Below are positions 1-5,547 of a stretch of 34,204 nucleotides of DNA, in pieces; position 1 is the first letter of the stretch; every line of letters begins with the position of its first letter. Position numbers and translations under genes: made by a program. The stretch comes from a virus. The stretch lies in the IMG/VR virus record IMGVR_UViG_3300009124_000049, positions 1 to 34,204 of that record, one strand, 5' to 3'. The notes beneath the pieces were generated by a model. It ran no database searches. It was given only the letters and a program-made list of their open reading frames with translations, and was not told the origin of the DNA.

Positions 1-306
1 GACGCCGTAGCGGCGGACGGGCGCACCATCATCGAGACCCGGCGGCTGGCGTTCTGCTACTACATGCACAGCGAGCCTAAGATGTTCAACGGCGGCGCGC
101 TCGAGTTCCTCGACGGCACCAGCGTGACGCCCAAGAACAACCGGATCGTCTTGTTTCATCCCGTGCAGCAGCATCGCGTGCTCGCCGTGGAATGCTGGAG
201 CTCGCACGTGCTGCACGGTCGCTGGGCGATCGTTGGATGGCTGCACGGCGACGCGCCGGCGGGATACCGCGAGCGTCTGCCGGCGATGCGCGGCGTGCTA
301 GGATAA
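1..306 (+). CDS. 2OG-Fe(II) oxygenase (prolyl-4-hydroxylase-like), 3' part only
   Basis: The reading frame is already open at base 1 and stops at 304-306, so only about the last 101 codons are present. The visible part is the C-terminal half of a double-stranded beta-helix 2-oxoglutarate/Fe(II) dioxygenase. It has a strand reading FNGGALEFLDG, then NNRIVLFHP, then QQHRVLAVE carrying the second iron-ligand His, then GRWAIVGWLHG with the Arg that would bind 2-oxoglutarate. The HxD motif holding the first two iron ligands should lie about 20-40 residues earlier, outside or at the edge of the window. Such enzymes are common auxiliary genes in environmental phages, where they may hydroxylate a virion or host protein; the substrate cannot be read from the sequence. 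It is followed by a hairpin and then a control region, so it probably closes the preceding transcription unit. Confidence 0.8.
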   Translation, partial: DAVAADGRTIIETRRLAFCYYMHSEPKMFNGGALEFLDGTSVTPKNNRIVLFHPVQQHRVLAVECWSSHVLHGRWAIVGWLHGDAPAGYRERLPAMRGVLG

Positions 307-386
307 AGGGCGAGTCAGCCGTCCACCTGCTGACCCGCCCACGCTGGCGTCCCTTCCAGCACCTCTCGAGGTCGCGAGCATAAAGA

Positions 387-418
387 AGGCCGCCGCAGCG
401 GTCAAACTGCGGCGGCCT
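387..418. terminator. Strong 12-bp hairpin in the 307-598 gap
   Basis: AGGCCGCCGCAG (387-398) and CTGCGGCGGCCT (407-418) are perfect inverted repeats around an 8-nt loop. The hairpin lies 81 nt after the oxygenase stop, a sensible place for transcription of that gene to end. There is no T-run on the + side; the - strand reading is followed by TTCTTTA. It is therefore a stable stem but not a textbook intrinsic terminator. It could also be a Rho-dependent stop or an RNA-processing stem. Confidence 0.5.
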
Positions 419-488
419 AGGAAAGCAGGGCGCGGCTGCTGGTGGTGTTGAGCTAGGGAGGGAGCATCAAGGGCACCACGCGCCCGCC

Positions 489-496
489 GCTACAGT
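489..496 (+). promoter_or_regulatory. Candidate -10 element upstream of the replication operon
   Basis: The sequence CGCTACAGT has TACAGT at 491-496, the same GCTAC(A/T)(G/C)T core found in the gaps before 2538, 4682, 8313 and 14728. No convincing -35 hexamer is visible 16-18 nt upstream. If it is used, transcription would start near 503, giving a leader of about 95 nt before the initiator gene at 599. Apart from this element, the hairpin at 387-418 and the palindrome at 547-570, I see nothing in the 292-nt gap. Confidence 0.35.
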
Positions 497-546
497 AGGA
501 CATCTGCGCGATGTTTCAAGGATTGTCGCCGGCGCGCTTTCGCTTC

Positions 547-570
547 GGTAGCGCACGCGCTACCGTAGCG
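547..570. promoter_or_regulatory. GTAGCG palindrome upstream of the initiator gene
   Basis: GGTAGCGC (547-554) and GCGCTACC (557-564) are perfect 8-bp inverted repeats with 2 nt between them. A third GTAGCG follows directly at 565-570. The array is centred about 40 nt before the start at 599 and would lie in the mRNA leader if the element at 491-496 is the promoter. It resembles an operator or initiator-binding site. A variant of the same hexamer (GTAACG) recurs inside the downstream gene, which is compatible with autoregulation by the initiator. Confidence 0.4.
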
Positions 571-598
571 GGAGCACCTGAGAGCGCACGGAAAGCAG

Positions 599-1420
599 AT
601 GGCAGGATGGACCAAGCTACACAGCCGGATCGTCAAGAGTTCGATCTGGAGCGCGCCGGACCACGTTCGGATCTTGTGGATCACAATGCTGGCCGAGGCC
701 AACGCGGAAGGATTCGTGGACTCAAGCGTGCCCGGCCTCGCGCGCACGGCCAACCTCGAGCTCAGTAAGACCGAGGACGCGCTAGAGGTCTTGCAAAGCC
801 CCGACCCCTACAGCAGCGACCAGACGAGCGGCGAGCGCATCGAAGCAGTGCCGGGCGGCTGGTTTATCAAGAACCACAAGGACTACCGCGACGTGCGGAC
901 CAAGAAGCAGGAGCTGACAGCCGCGCGCACGCGTAAGTGCCGAGCGCGCAAGAAGCAGAAGCTAGAGCAGGCCGACGGCGCTACATGTAACGATGTAACG
1001 CAGGGTAACGCTCCGCAACAGAAAGTAACGAGCGGTAGCGTTCCGGCTTCTTCTTCTTCTTCTTCTTCTTCTTCTTCTTCCTCTGCTTCTGCTTCTGCCT
1101 CTGACTCTGCAGAGAAGGAGACGACGAGCAAGCGGTCAAAGCCGGCGACTCGGCCCGACGACATCCCCGAGCAGCTCTGGCAGGACTGGTGCGACCATCG
1201 CCGGCGCAAGCGCGCGAGCATGTCGCAGACGGTCGTCGACAGCCTGCGCCGCAAGGCCGAGCAAGCCGAGATCACGCTCGCGCAGGCGCTTGAGATCCAG
1301 CTGACGAACGGATGGCAGGGCTTCGAGACGCACTGGCTGCCGGGCCGGCGTCAAGGTGGAAACATTCCGAAAACTACACCGCCGCAGACCTACGATGGCC
1401 CGACGATCGACGAGCTGTAA
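599..1420 (+). CDS. Phage replication initiator (O-like / replisome organiser)
   Basis: A 273-residue protein. The N-terminal 90 residues are a winged-helix region of the phage replisome-organiser type (WTKLHSRIV, DHVRILWITMLA, SVPGLARTANLE). A basic linker follows (about 100-125), then a Gln/Asn-containing stretch and 12 consecutive Ser residues leading into Ser-Ala repeats (about 145-175). The last 80 residues form a conserved helical module ending in GWQGFETHWL, as in many phage initiators. The expected role is to bind the phage origin and recruit the helicase loader encoded directly downstream, 2 nt away. The start at 599 is the first ATG in frame and has a weak GGA ribosome-binding site. 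The Ser tract comes from a TTC microsatellite, and iteron-like repeats lie just before it, so the gene may contain the origin as lambda O does. Confidence 0.75.
   Translation: MAGWTKLHSRIVKSSIWSAPDHVRILWITMLAEANAEGFVDSSVPGLARTANLELSKTEDALEVLQSPDPYSSDQTSGERIEAVPGGWFIKNHKDYRDVRTKKQELTAARTRKCRARKKQKLEQADGATCNDVTQGNAPQQKVTSGSVPASSSSSSSSSSSSASASASDSAEKETTSKRSKPATRPDDIPEQLWQDWCDHRRRKRASMSQTVVDSLRRKAEQAEITLAQALEIQLTNGWQGFETHWLPGRRQGGNIPKTTPPQTYDGPTIDEL
987..1040. repeat. Iteron-like GTAACG direct repeats inside the initiator gene
   Basis: GTAACG occurs at 987-992, 995-1000, 1005-1010 and 1025-1030, with the variant GTAGCG at 1035-1040. The copies starting at 995, 1005, 1025 and 1035 are in 10-bp register, about one helical turn. 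The codons used here (GTA, GGT, GCT, ACA, TGT, AAA, CAA) are unlike the G/C-ending usage around them, suggesting selection on the DNA itself. By analogy with origins embedded in phage O genes, these could be initiator-binding iterons. Confidence 0.5.
1048..1080. repeat. (TTC)11 microsatellite
   Basis: Eleven uninterrupted TTC units form a 33-nt polypyrimidine run on the + strand, followed by imperfect CTC/TTC/TGC triplets to about 1095. In the reading frame of the initiator gene this encodes poly-Ser, so unit gain or loss changes only linker length. Homopurine-homopyrimidine tracts can form triplex DNA. Its position directly after the GTAACG repeats makes it a possible part of an origin. Confidence 0.9.
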
Positions 1421-1422
1421 CC

Positions 1423-2460
1423 ATGACCGATCAAACCATTGACCAGACTCTCGCGCAGCGCATGGCGTTCGCGCTCATCTACGTCGACCAGATCGACACG
1501 GACCGCGCCGCCCGCGAGCTCGACACCAGCCGCGAGGAGGTCTTGCGCATGGCTAGGATCGAGCTCGAGCGCCGGCAGCAGGCCGCGGCTCTGGACGGCG
1601 AGACCGCGCGCTGGAAGCGGCGCGACGAGCTGCAGCGCAAGCGCACGACCGTAGGCGAAGAACCGCGCACGTGCGTCGCGCACGGCCCTTACATCGCAAT
1701 ATGGACGCGCCTAGACCCGAAGCCGAAGCCGCACGCGGCGCACGCGCAGATGAACGAGGAGGACTTCTGCCTCGGCGCGAAGCCGTCATCGTGCCCAGAG
1801 TGCGACCGCGAGCTCCAAGCGATCGCCGACGCGCGCGACGCTGAGATCCGCGGTGGCATGTCCGCGGCCGATCAGCAGAACCTGCAGCGCATCAAGCACG
1901 CGAACATCCCGAAGCGATACCACGGCTCGACGATCGGAAACTGGCAGCACGGCTCGGACCGGCAGGAGCGCGTCTGGCGATGGGCGAGCGACTACGCTGC
2001 GGACTGCGAGACCGTCGTCAGCACGGGCCGCTCCGCGGTCCTCGTCGGCGGACCCGGCACGGGCAAGACGCACCTCGTCATCGGCGTGCTCAAGCAGTTC
2101 ATGAACCAAGGCGCGACCGGCTACTACACGACGGCGATGGACATGCTGGGCCGGATCAAGGCGACCTACAACGAGCAGGCCGTCGAGACCGAGACGCACG
2201 TCATCGAGCGGCTCACCAGCGTCGACCTGCTGGTTATCGACGAGATCGGCCGGCAGCTCGACACCAACTACGAGGTGGCGCAGATGTTCCGCGTGCTCGA
2301 CCGCCGAAGCTCGGAGTGCCGGCCGACTCTGCTGGTCAGCAACCTCGGCGTCGCCGACTTCAAGAAGTTCGTCGGCGACCACGTCGTCGACCGGCTACGG
2401 CAGCACGGGGGCAAGATGCTGCAGCTAGATTGGGAGAGCCACCGCCGGACCGCCCGGTAG
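1423..2460 (+). CDS. DnaC/IstB-like helicase loader ATPase
   Basis: A 345-residue AAA+ protein. The N-terminal third is helical with a likely zinc site (C84-x2-H87, C116, C124-x2-C127). The ATPase core has Walker A GGPGTGKT (209-216) and Walker B LLVIDEIG with D273/E274, followed by a sensor-like LLVSNLG. This is the arrangement of DnaC-type loaders, which place the replicative helicase on DNA opened by an initiator. It lies 2 nt after the O-like gene, and no phage replicative helicase is seen, so it probably recruits the host DnaB. The start at 1423 is preferred over an in-frame ATG at 1312 because the upstream extension would lie inside the initiator gene in another frame. Confidence 0.85.
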   Translation: MTDQTIDQTLAQRMAFALIYVDQIDTDRAARELDTSREEVLRMARIELERRQQAAALDGETARWKRRDELQRKRTTVGEEPRTCVAHGPYIAIWTRLDPKPKPHAAHAQMNEEDFCLGAKPSSCPECDRELQAIADARDAEIRGGMSAADQQNLQRIKHANIPKRYHGSTIGNWQHGSDRQERVWRWASDYAADCETVVSTGRSAVLVGGPGTGKTHLVIGVLKQFMNQGATGYYTTAMDMLGRIKATYNEQAVETETHVIERLTSVDLLVIDEIGRQLDTNYEVAQMFRVLDRRSSECRPTLLVSNLGVADFKKFVGDHVVDRLRQHGGKMLQLDWESHRRTAR

Positions 2461-2473
2461 CACCAGGGCGGAA

Positions 2474-2537
2474 GATTCTGCGGAAAAACAGAGGAAAGGC
2501 GCTGGACGTAGCCGATAGGTCTGCTACAGTAACGCCC
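2474..2537 (+). promoter_or_regulatory. Duplicated 64-bp promoter, copy 1 (leaderless)
   Basis: This gap matches 4618-4681 at 57 of 64 positions with no indels, and the identity continues into the first 10 bases of both genes (ATGGAAAGCA). A -35-like TGGACG (2503-2508), a 16-nt spacer and -10 TACAGT (2525-2530) are visible. Seven nt separate the -10 from the ATG at 2538, so transcription should start at or next to the start codon. There is no Shine-Dalgarno sequence in those 7 nt. A near-palindrome TTCTGCGGAA lies at 2476-2485. Confidence 0.7.
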
Positions 2538-2810
2538 ATGGAAAGCAACGCACCCGTCAAGTTCATCGCTGGCCGCACCTACCGCACGCGCTCGGCCTGC
2601 TCGCACGAGACCGTGTTCGGTTTCGAGATCGTCCGCCGCTCCGAGAAGAGTGTCTGGTTCCGCGAGGAGGGCAGCGAGAAGGTTCAGCGCCGAGCCATCT
2701 ACGTCTATGAGGGCAGTGAGAAGTTCAACCCGTTCGGCGTCTACTCGATGTCGCCGGTCATTTCCGCAGATCGCCCGGTCTGGGCGGTCGTCATGGAGGC
2801 CGCACAGTGA
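2538..2810 (+). CDS. Small protein of unknown function (90 aa)
   Basis: I do not recognise this protein. It is 90 residues, predicted mostly beta-stranded, with the segments FIAGRTYRTRS, FGFEIVRRSEKSVWF and AIYVYEGSEKF, and no membrane segment. This is compatible with a small DNA- or RNA-binding beta-barrel fold, but that is only an impression. It is the first gene behind the copy-1 leaderless promoter and shares its first ten nucleotides with the gene behind copy 2, although the two proteins are otherwise unrelated by eye. Its stop overlaps the GTG of the next gene by 4 nt, so it heads a translationally coupled early operon. Confidence 0.7.
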   Translation: MESNAPVKFIAGRTYRTRSACSHETVFGFEIVRRSEKSVWFREEGSEKVQRRAIYVYEGSEKFNPFGVYSMSPVISADRPVWAVVMEAAQ

Positions 2811-3010
2811 GCGGCTACGGCGACATCGGCTACCGCTCGCTCGGCACGCCCGAGCTGCGGCCGACCGACTACGAGACCGACACCGACTACTGCGACGACT
2901 GCGACCAGCAGGCGTTGCTGATCGACCTAGAGCACGACGAGATCAAGACCGGCGGACGGCGCTGCGCCGACTGCCAAGAGAACCAACCGACAAGGGAGAA
3001 CCAATGCTAG
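2807..3010 (+). CDS. Small zinc-ribbon-like protein (67 aa)
   Basis: A 67-residue acidic protein starting with GTG inside the GTGA overlap with the upstream stop. It has two Cys pairs, CDDC near residue 30 and CADC near residue 55, about 22 residues apart, which is the spacing of a small zinc ribbon. The rest is rich in Asp, Glu and Tyr. It lies in a run of four short genes before the PD-(D/E)XK nuclease. Small zinc proteins in such early clusters often bind nucleic acid or host proteins, but nothing more specific is supported. The following gene begins inside its last codons. Confidence 0.65.
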   Translation: MSGYGDIGYRSLGTPELRPTDYETDTDYCDDCDQQALLIDLEHDEIKTGGRRCADCQENQPTRENQC

Positions 3011-3237
3011 ACGAGACGCTTCAAGAGCTCGAGACATGGCGGCGCGACCTGCGCACTAAGATGCACGAGCTACTCTCCGACCGCTACGCCGACGACCCGC
3101 TGCCGTTGCTGCAGGTCTCGGCCGCTCTCAGCTACCTGGAGAGCTCGATCATGGCCGTCCGCGGCGTGCAGAACGCGCTCGACGAGTGCCGCGACATCGT
3201 CGAGCAGATCGACGCCGACCGCGAGGTGACGGCATGA
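3004..3237 (+). CDS. Small helical protein (77 aa)
   Basis: A 77-residue, almost entirely helical acidic protein, with heptad-like spacing of Leu, Met and Val through LDETLQELETW and YLESSIMAVRGVQNAL. It is likely to form a coiled coil or helical bundle. The start at 3004 is supported by AGGGAG about 7 nt upstream, one of the clearer Shine-Dalgarno sequences here. A longer in-frame extension from 2650 is rejected because it would overlay two other genes. The stop overlaps the next ATG (ATGA). Function unknown; co-transcribed with the nuclease gene. Confidence 0.65.
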   Translation: MLDETLQELETWRRDLRTKMHELLSDRYADDPLPLLQVSAALSYLESSIMAVRGVQNALDECRDIVEQIDADREVTA

Positions 3238-3383
3238 GCTACCGCGACAAGGCCGGCCGATTCCGCAAGCGCACCGGCCTCGACGTGCTCGACGAGGTCG
3301 GCGCGCTCCTCGCGCTGCCGGCGATCATCTGGGCGACCCCGTGGCTCTACGGTCTCGCGCAGGCCATGGAGGCGACGCCGTGA
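3234..3383 (+). CDS. Small membrane protein (49 aa)
   Basis: A 49-residue protein with a basic N-terminus (MSYRDKAGRFRKRTG) and one hydrophobic segment around residues 22-44 (GALLALPAIIWATPWLYGLA), so probably a single-pass inner-membrane peptide with a cytoplasmic N-terminus. It overlaps the upstream stop (ATGA) and the downstream GTG start (GTGA). It lies in the early region, far from any late lysis cassette, so a holin role is not supported. An early host-takeover or exclusion peptide is possible but is inference only. Confidence 0.6.
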   Translation: MSYRDKAGRFRKRTGLDVLDEVGALLALPAIIWATPWLYGLAQAMEATP

Positions 3384-4216
3384 CCGAGACGAAGACGACG
3401 ACCGTGGCCGCCGAGGGCGGGCACTGGTATCTGCCGGGCACCGGCGAGCAGGTCATCAGCGTGCCGCGCGCGAAGGGCGGCGGCGAGCGCGCGCCGACGC
3501 TCCGCGACGCTAGGAAGCACGGCTGGCTCCCTGGCTGCACCTCTGTGATCCGCGCCGGCGGCGCACCGTGGCAGCTCGTTCGCTGGCAGCAAGAGCGCGC
3601 CGTCGAGGCGGCGCTCGAGCTCGACGAGCAGCCCGACGAGGATCGGCCGGCCTACCTGCGCCGAGTCATCAGCAAGGCGTCCGAGATCGCCGCCGAGGCC
3701 GCGGCGACCGGCACCGAGATCCACAAGCAGCTCGAGCTCTACTGGCGCGGCGAGGCGTTCGATCCGTTCTGGAAGGATCACGTCCTGGCCGCCGCGGACG
3801 CGCTCGAGCAAGCGGTGCCGACCGCCGACACCCTGCACCCGTGGCTCGCCGAACAGAGCTGCTCGCACAGTAGCGGCTACGGCTGCCGCGTGGATCTCCA
3901 CAGCGAGATCATGGTGGTCGACGTGAAGACCAAGAAGGGCACGCCAGAGGATTGGGCCGGGCGGTCCGGGCGCATCACGACGTTCCCCGAGCACTGGATG
4001 CAGCTTGCGGCCTGCCGCGCGGCGCTCGTCGAGCGGTTCGGCTGGGAGCCGGACCAGCAAGATGCGGGCATTCTCTACGTCAGCCGCGACGAGCCGGCGG
4101 CGGTCTTCTGCCCGGTGACGCCAGAGCAGCTCGAGCAGGGCTGGGCGATGTTTCAGGCGATGCTCGCTTTCTGGAAGGCGAGCAACCGCTACGACCCGAC
4201 GGAGTGGCGGGCATGA
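3380..4216 (+). CDS. PD-(D/E)XK nuclease, RecB/Cas4-like exonuclease
   Basis: A 278-residue protein starting with GTG in a GTGA overlap. The PD-(D/E)XK signature is complete: E113 and H115 in GTEIHKQ, D172 in GCRVDL, D181 and K183 in VVDVKTKK, and Q208 in WMQLAACRAAL. This places it in the RecB/Cas4/lambda-exonuclease-like superfamily of metal-dependent nucleases. In phages such enzymes resect double-strand ends to load a single-strand annealing protein. Here the ERF annealing gene lies about 700 nt downstream, so the two probably form a recombination pair. The N-terminal 60 residues look like a separate cap region and carry no recognised motif. No Cys cluster typical of Cas4 iron-sulfur proteins is seen. 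Confidence 0.8.
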   Translation: MTETKTTTVAAEGGHWYLPGTGEQVISVPRAKGGGERAPTLRDARKHGWLPGCTSVIRAGGAPWQLVRWQQERAVEAALELDEQPDEDRPAYLRRVISKASEIAAEAAATGTEIHKQLELYWRGEAFDPFWKDHVLAAADALEQAVPTADTLHPWLAEQSCSHSSGYGCRVDLHSEIMVVDVKTKKGTPEDWAGRSGRITTFPEHWMQLAACRAALVERFGWEPDQQDAGILYVSRDEPAAVFCPVTPEQLEQGWAMFQAMLAFWKASNRYDPTEWRA

Positions 4217-4617
4217 GCGCGCGCGACGATGTGTTGTATGCGGCGGGCAAGGTCGTCTCCGCGTGGCGGCGCGAGCGGCAGTTCATCCCCGAGGAGCTTG
4301 AGGACCAGATCATCATGCTGATGCGAGCCATCGAGGCGATGAACGCCGAGCCGCACGCTCGGAACACGGACCCCGACACAAGCCGCCAGGGGCCGTCTAC
4401 GGTCCGCATCGCCGGCAACCGCCTCGAGGTGCTCGCGCTCCTACGGCAGCGGCCTCGGACCGACGAGGAGCTCGTAGCGTGCCTGAGCGGGCAGATGTCC
4501 GCGAGCGGCGCGCGCACGCGGCGGGCCGAACTGGTGCGGGCCGGACTAGTCCGCAAAGCCGGATACCGGCGCAAGAGCGCGACGGGCCGGGCGATGACGG
4601 TCTGGGCCGCGGTCTAG
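4213..4617 (+). CDS. Winged-helix DNA-binding protein (134 aa)
   Basis: A 134-residue protein. The first 45 residues are helical. A linker follows with the phage-type motif NTDPDTSRQGP, then a C-terminal winged helix at about 67-134 (NRLEVLALLRQRPRTDEEL, TRRAELVRAGLV, wing RKSATGRAMTVWAAV). Proteins of this kind are frequent in phage early regions and are presumed regulators, though the same fold can serve in replication. It overlaps the nuclease stop (ATGA) and ends 1 nt before copy 2 of the duplicated promoter, so it is a candidate repressor or activator of that element. That link rests on position alone. Confidence 0.65.
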   Translation: MSARDDVLYAAGKVVSAWRRERQFIPEELEDQIIMLMRAIEAMNAEPHARNTDPDTSRQGPSTVRIAGNRLEVLALLRQRPRTDEELVACLSGQMSASGARTRRAELVRAGLVRKAGYRRKSATGRAMTVWAAV

Positions 4618-4681
4618 GATTCCGCGGAAAAACAGAGGAAAGGCGCTGGACGTAGCCGATGGATGCGCTACTGTAACACCC
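4618..4681 (+). promoter_or_regulatory. Duplicated 64-bp promoter, copy 2 (leaderless)
   Basis: Second copy of the 2474-2537 element, starting directly after the upstream TAG stop. It has -35-like TGGACG at 4647-4652, a 16-nt spacer and -10 TACTGT at 4669-4674, with the ATG 7 nt later at 4682. The upstream palindrome is perfect here (TTCCGCGGAA, 4620-4629). Differences from copy 1 cluster in the spacer, while the upstream 40 bp are nearly invariant, as expected if a protein binds there. Confidence 0.7.
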
Positions 4682-4924
4682 ATGGAAAGCACCCAACTCA
4701 ACGCCCGCGCGATGCGCGCGGCGGTCTCTAAGATCCCGGCGCAGATCGACGCCATCAGCCGCACGCTCGAGGAGTATCTCGGCAGCTACCCGTTCGACAT
4801 TGACACGCCGGACAACCTCATCAACGAGGTCATCGACGGGCACTCCGAGGCGCAGCAACTCCTCGACAAGCTCGCCGCGACGGTTGCGGCGCTGCCGCAG
4901 ATGCCGCAGGGGGGTGTGGCGTGA
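4682..4924 (+). CDS. Small helical protein before the ERF gene (80 aa)
   Basis: An 80-residue helical protein with no recognised domain; a central FDIDTPDNLINEVIDGHSEA stretch joins two helices. It is the first gene behind promoter copy 2 and has no Shine-Dalgarno sequence, as expected for a leaderless message. Its stop overlaps the GTG start of the ERF gene (GTGA). It could be a partner of the annealing protein, since small helical proteins often precede phage recombinases, but there is no motif to support a specific role. Confidence 0.6.
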   Translation: MESTQLNARAMRAAVSKIPAQIDAISRTLEEYLGSYPFDIDTPDNLINEVIDGHSEAQQLLDKLAATVAALPQMPQGGVA

Positions 4925-5547
4925 GCGTTGACCACCAGAACATCACGGCGGCCTTGGCCGCATTCCACGCCGAGGTCGGCACCATCGAGAAGACCGCTCG
5001 AGCTCAATACGGCTCGTTCGCGGATCTCTCGACCGTGCTCTCGGCGGTGACGCCGGCGCTGTCACGTAACGGCCTCGCGCTCGTCCAGACGTTCGACATC
5101 GACGGCGACGCCGACGTGCTCGTCACGACGCTCTACCACACCAGCGGCGAGACGATCACCAGCCGCGCGCGACTCGTCCGCGTCGAGGGAAGCGGCGGCC
5201 GGCAGAACCCCCTGCACCTCTGGGGCGGGAGCGTAACCTACGCCCGACGCTACACCGCGCTCGCGCTCATCGGCCTCGCCGCCGGCATGGACGACGATGA
5301 TGGCGACATCGCCGACCCTCCGAAGAAGGTCCGCGTCGCGCCGGCCGCCAAGGTCACGCCGAAGAAGGTTGAAGGCTGGGACAGCCGCGAGCACGCCGAG
5401 CAGGCGCTCGACCTCTGCGGCACGAGCGACGAGCTGCAGGCATGGGCGATCAAGACGAAGGCGAGCGGATTCCAAGGACTCGACCGCGACGAGCTCCTCG
5501 AGGCGTTCCGCGAGCGCAAGGCGATCGTCGAGGAGTCCGTCGAATGA
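4921..5547 (+). CDS. erf: ERF-family single-strand annealing protein
   Basis: A 208-residue protein starting with GTG. The N-terminal 125 residues match the ERF superfamily pattern: an AQYGSFADLSTVLSAVTPAL segment, the strand GLALVQTF, and the family signature GGSVTYARRYTALALIGLA followed by an acidic MDDDDGD. ERF proteins bind single-stranded DNA and anneal complementary strands, supporting phage recombination and genome circularisation or repair. The C-terminal third is a Lys/Ala linker and a short helical domain. Partners in the window are the PD-(D/E)XK nuclease upstream and RusA downstream. It overlaps the helicase-methyltransferase gene by 4 nt. Confidence 0.85.
   Translation: MSVDHQNITAALAAFHAEVGTIEKTARAQYGSFADLSTVLSAVTPALSRNGLALVQTFDIDGDADVLVTTLYHTSGETITSRARLVRVEGSGGRQNPLHLWGGSVTYARRYTALALIGLAAGMDDDDGDIADPPKKVRVAPAAKVTPKKVEGWDSREHAEQALDLCGTSDELQAWAIKTKASGFQGLDRDELLEAFRERKAIVEESVE

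Noticed and set aside
674-686. TTGTG-GAT-CACAA palindrome resembling a DnaA box pair
   Set aside because: Only a partial match to the DnaA box and within well-conserved initiator codons; no cluster nearby.
511-768. Short + strand frame overlapping the start of the initiator
   Set aside because: No recognisable content and it overlaps a gene with clear family features in another frame.
883-1275. Minus-strand reading frame of 130 codons rich in Glu
   Set aside because: It is the antisense of the initiator gene; the poly-Glu run is just the TTC microsatellite read backwards.
5442-5543. Upstream in-frame start for the helicase-methyltransferase
   Set aside because: It lies within the ERF gene in another frame and adds an Arg-rich tail; the ATGA junction at 5544 is the better start.
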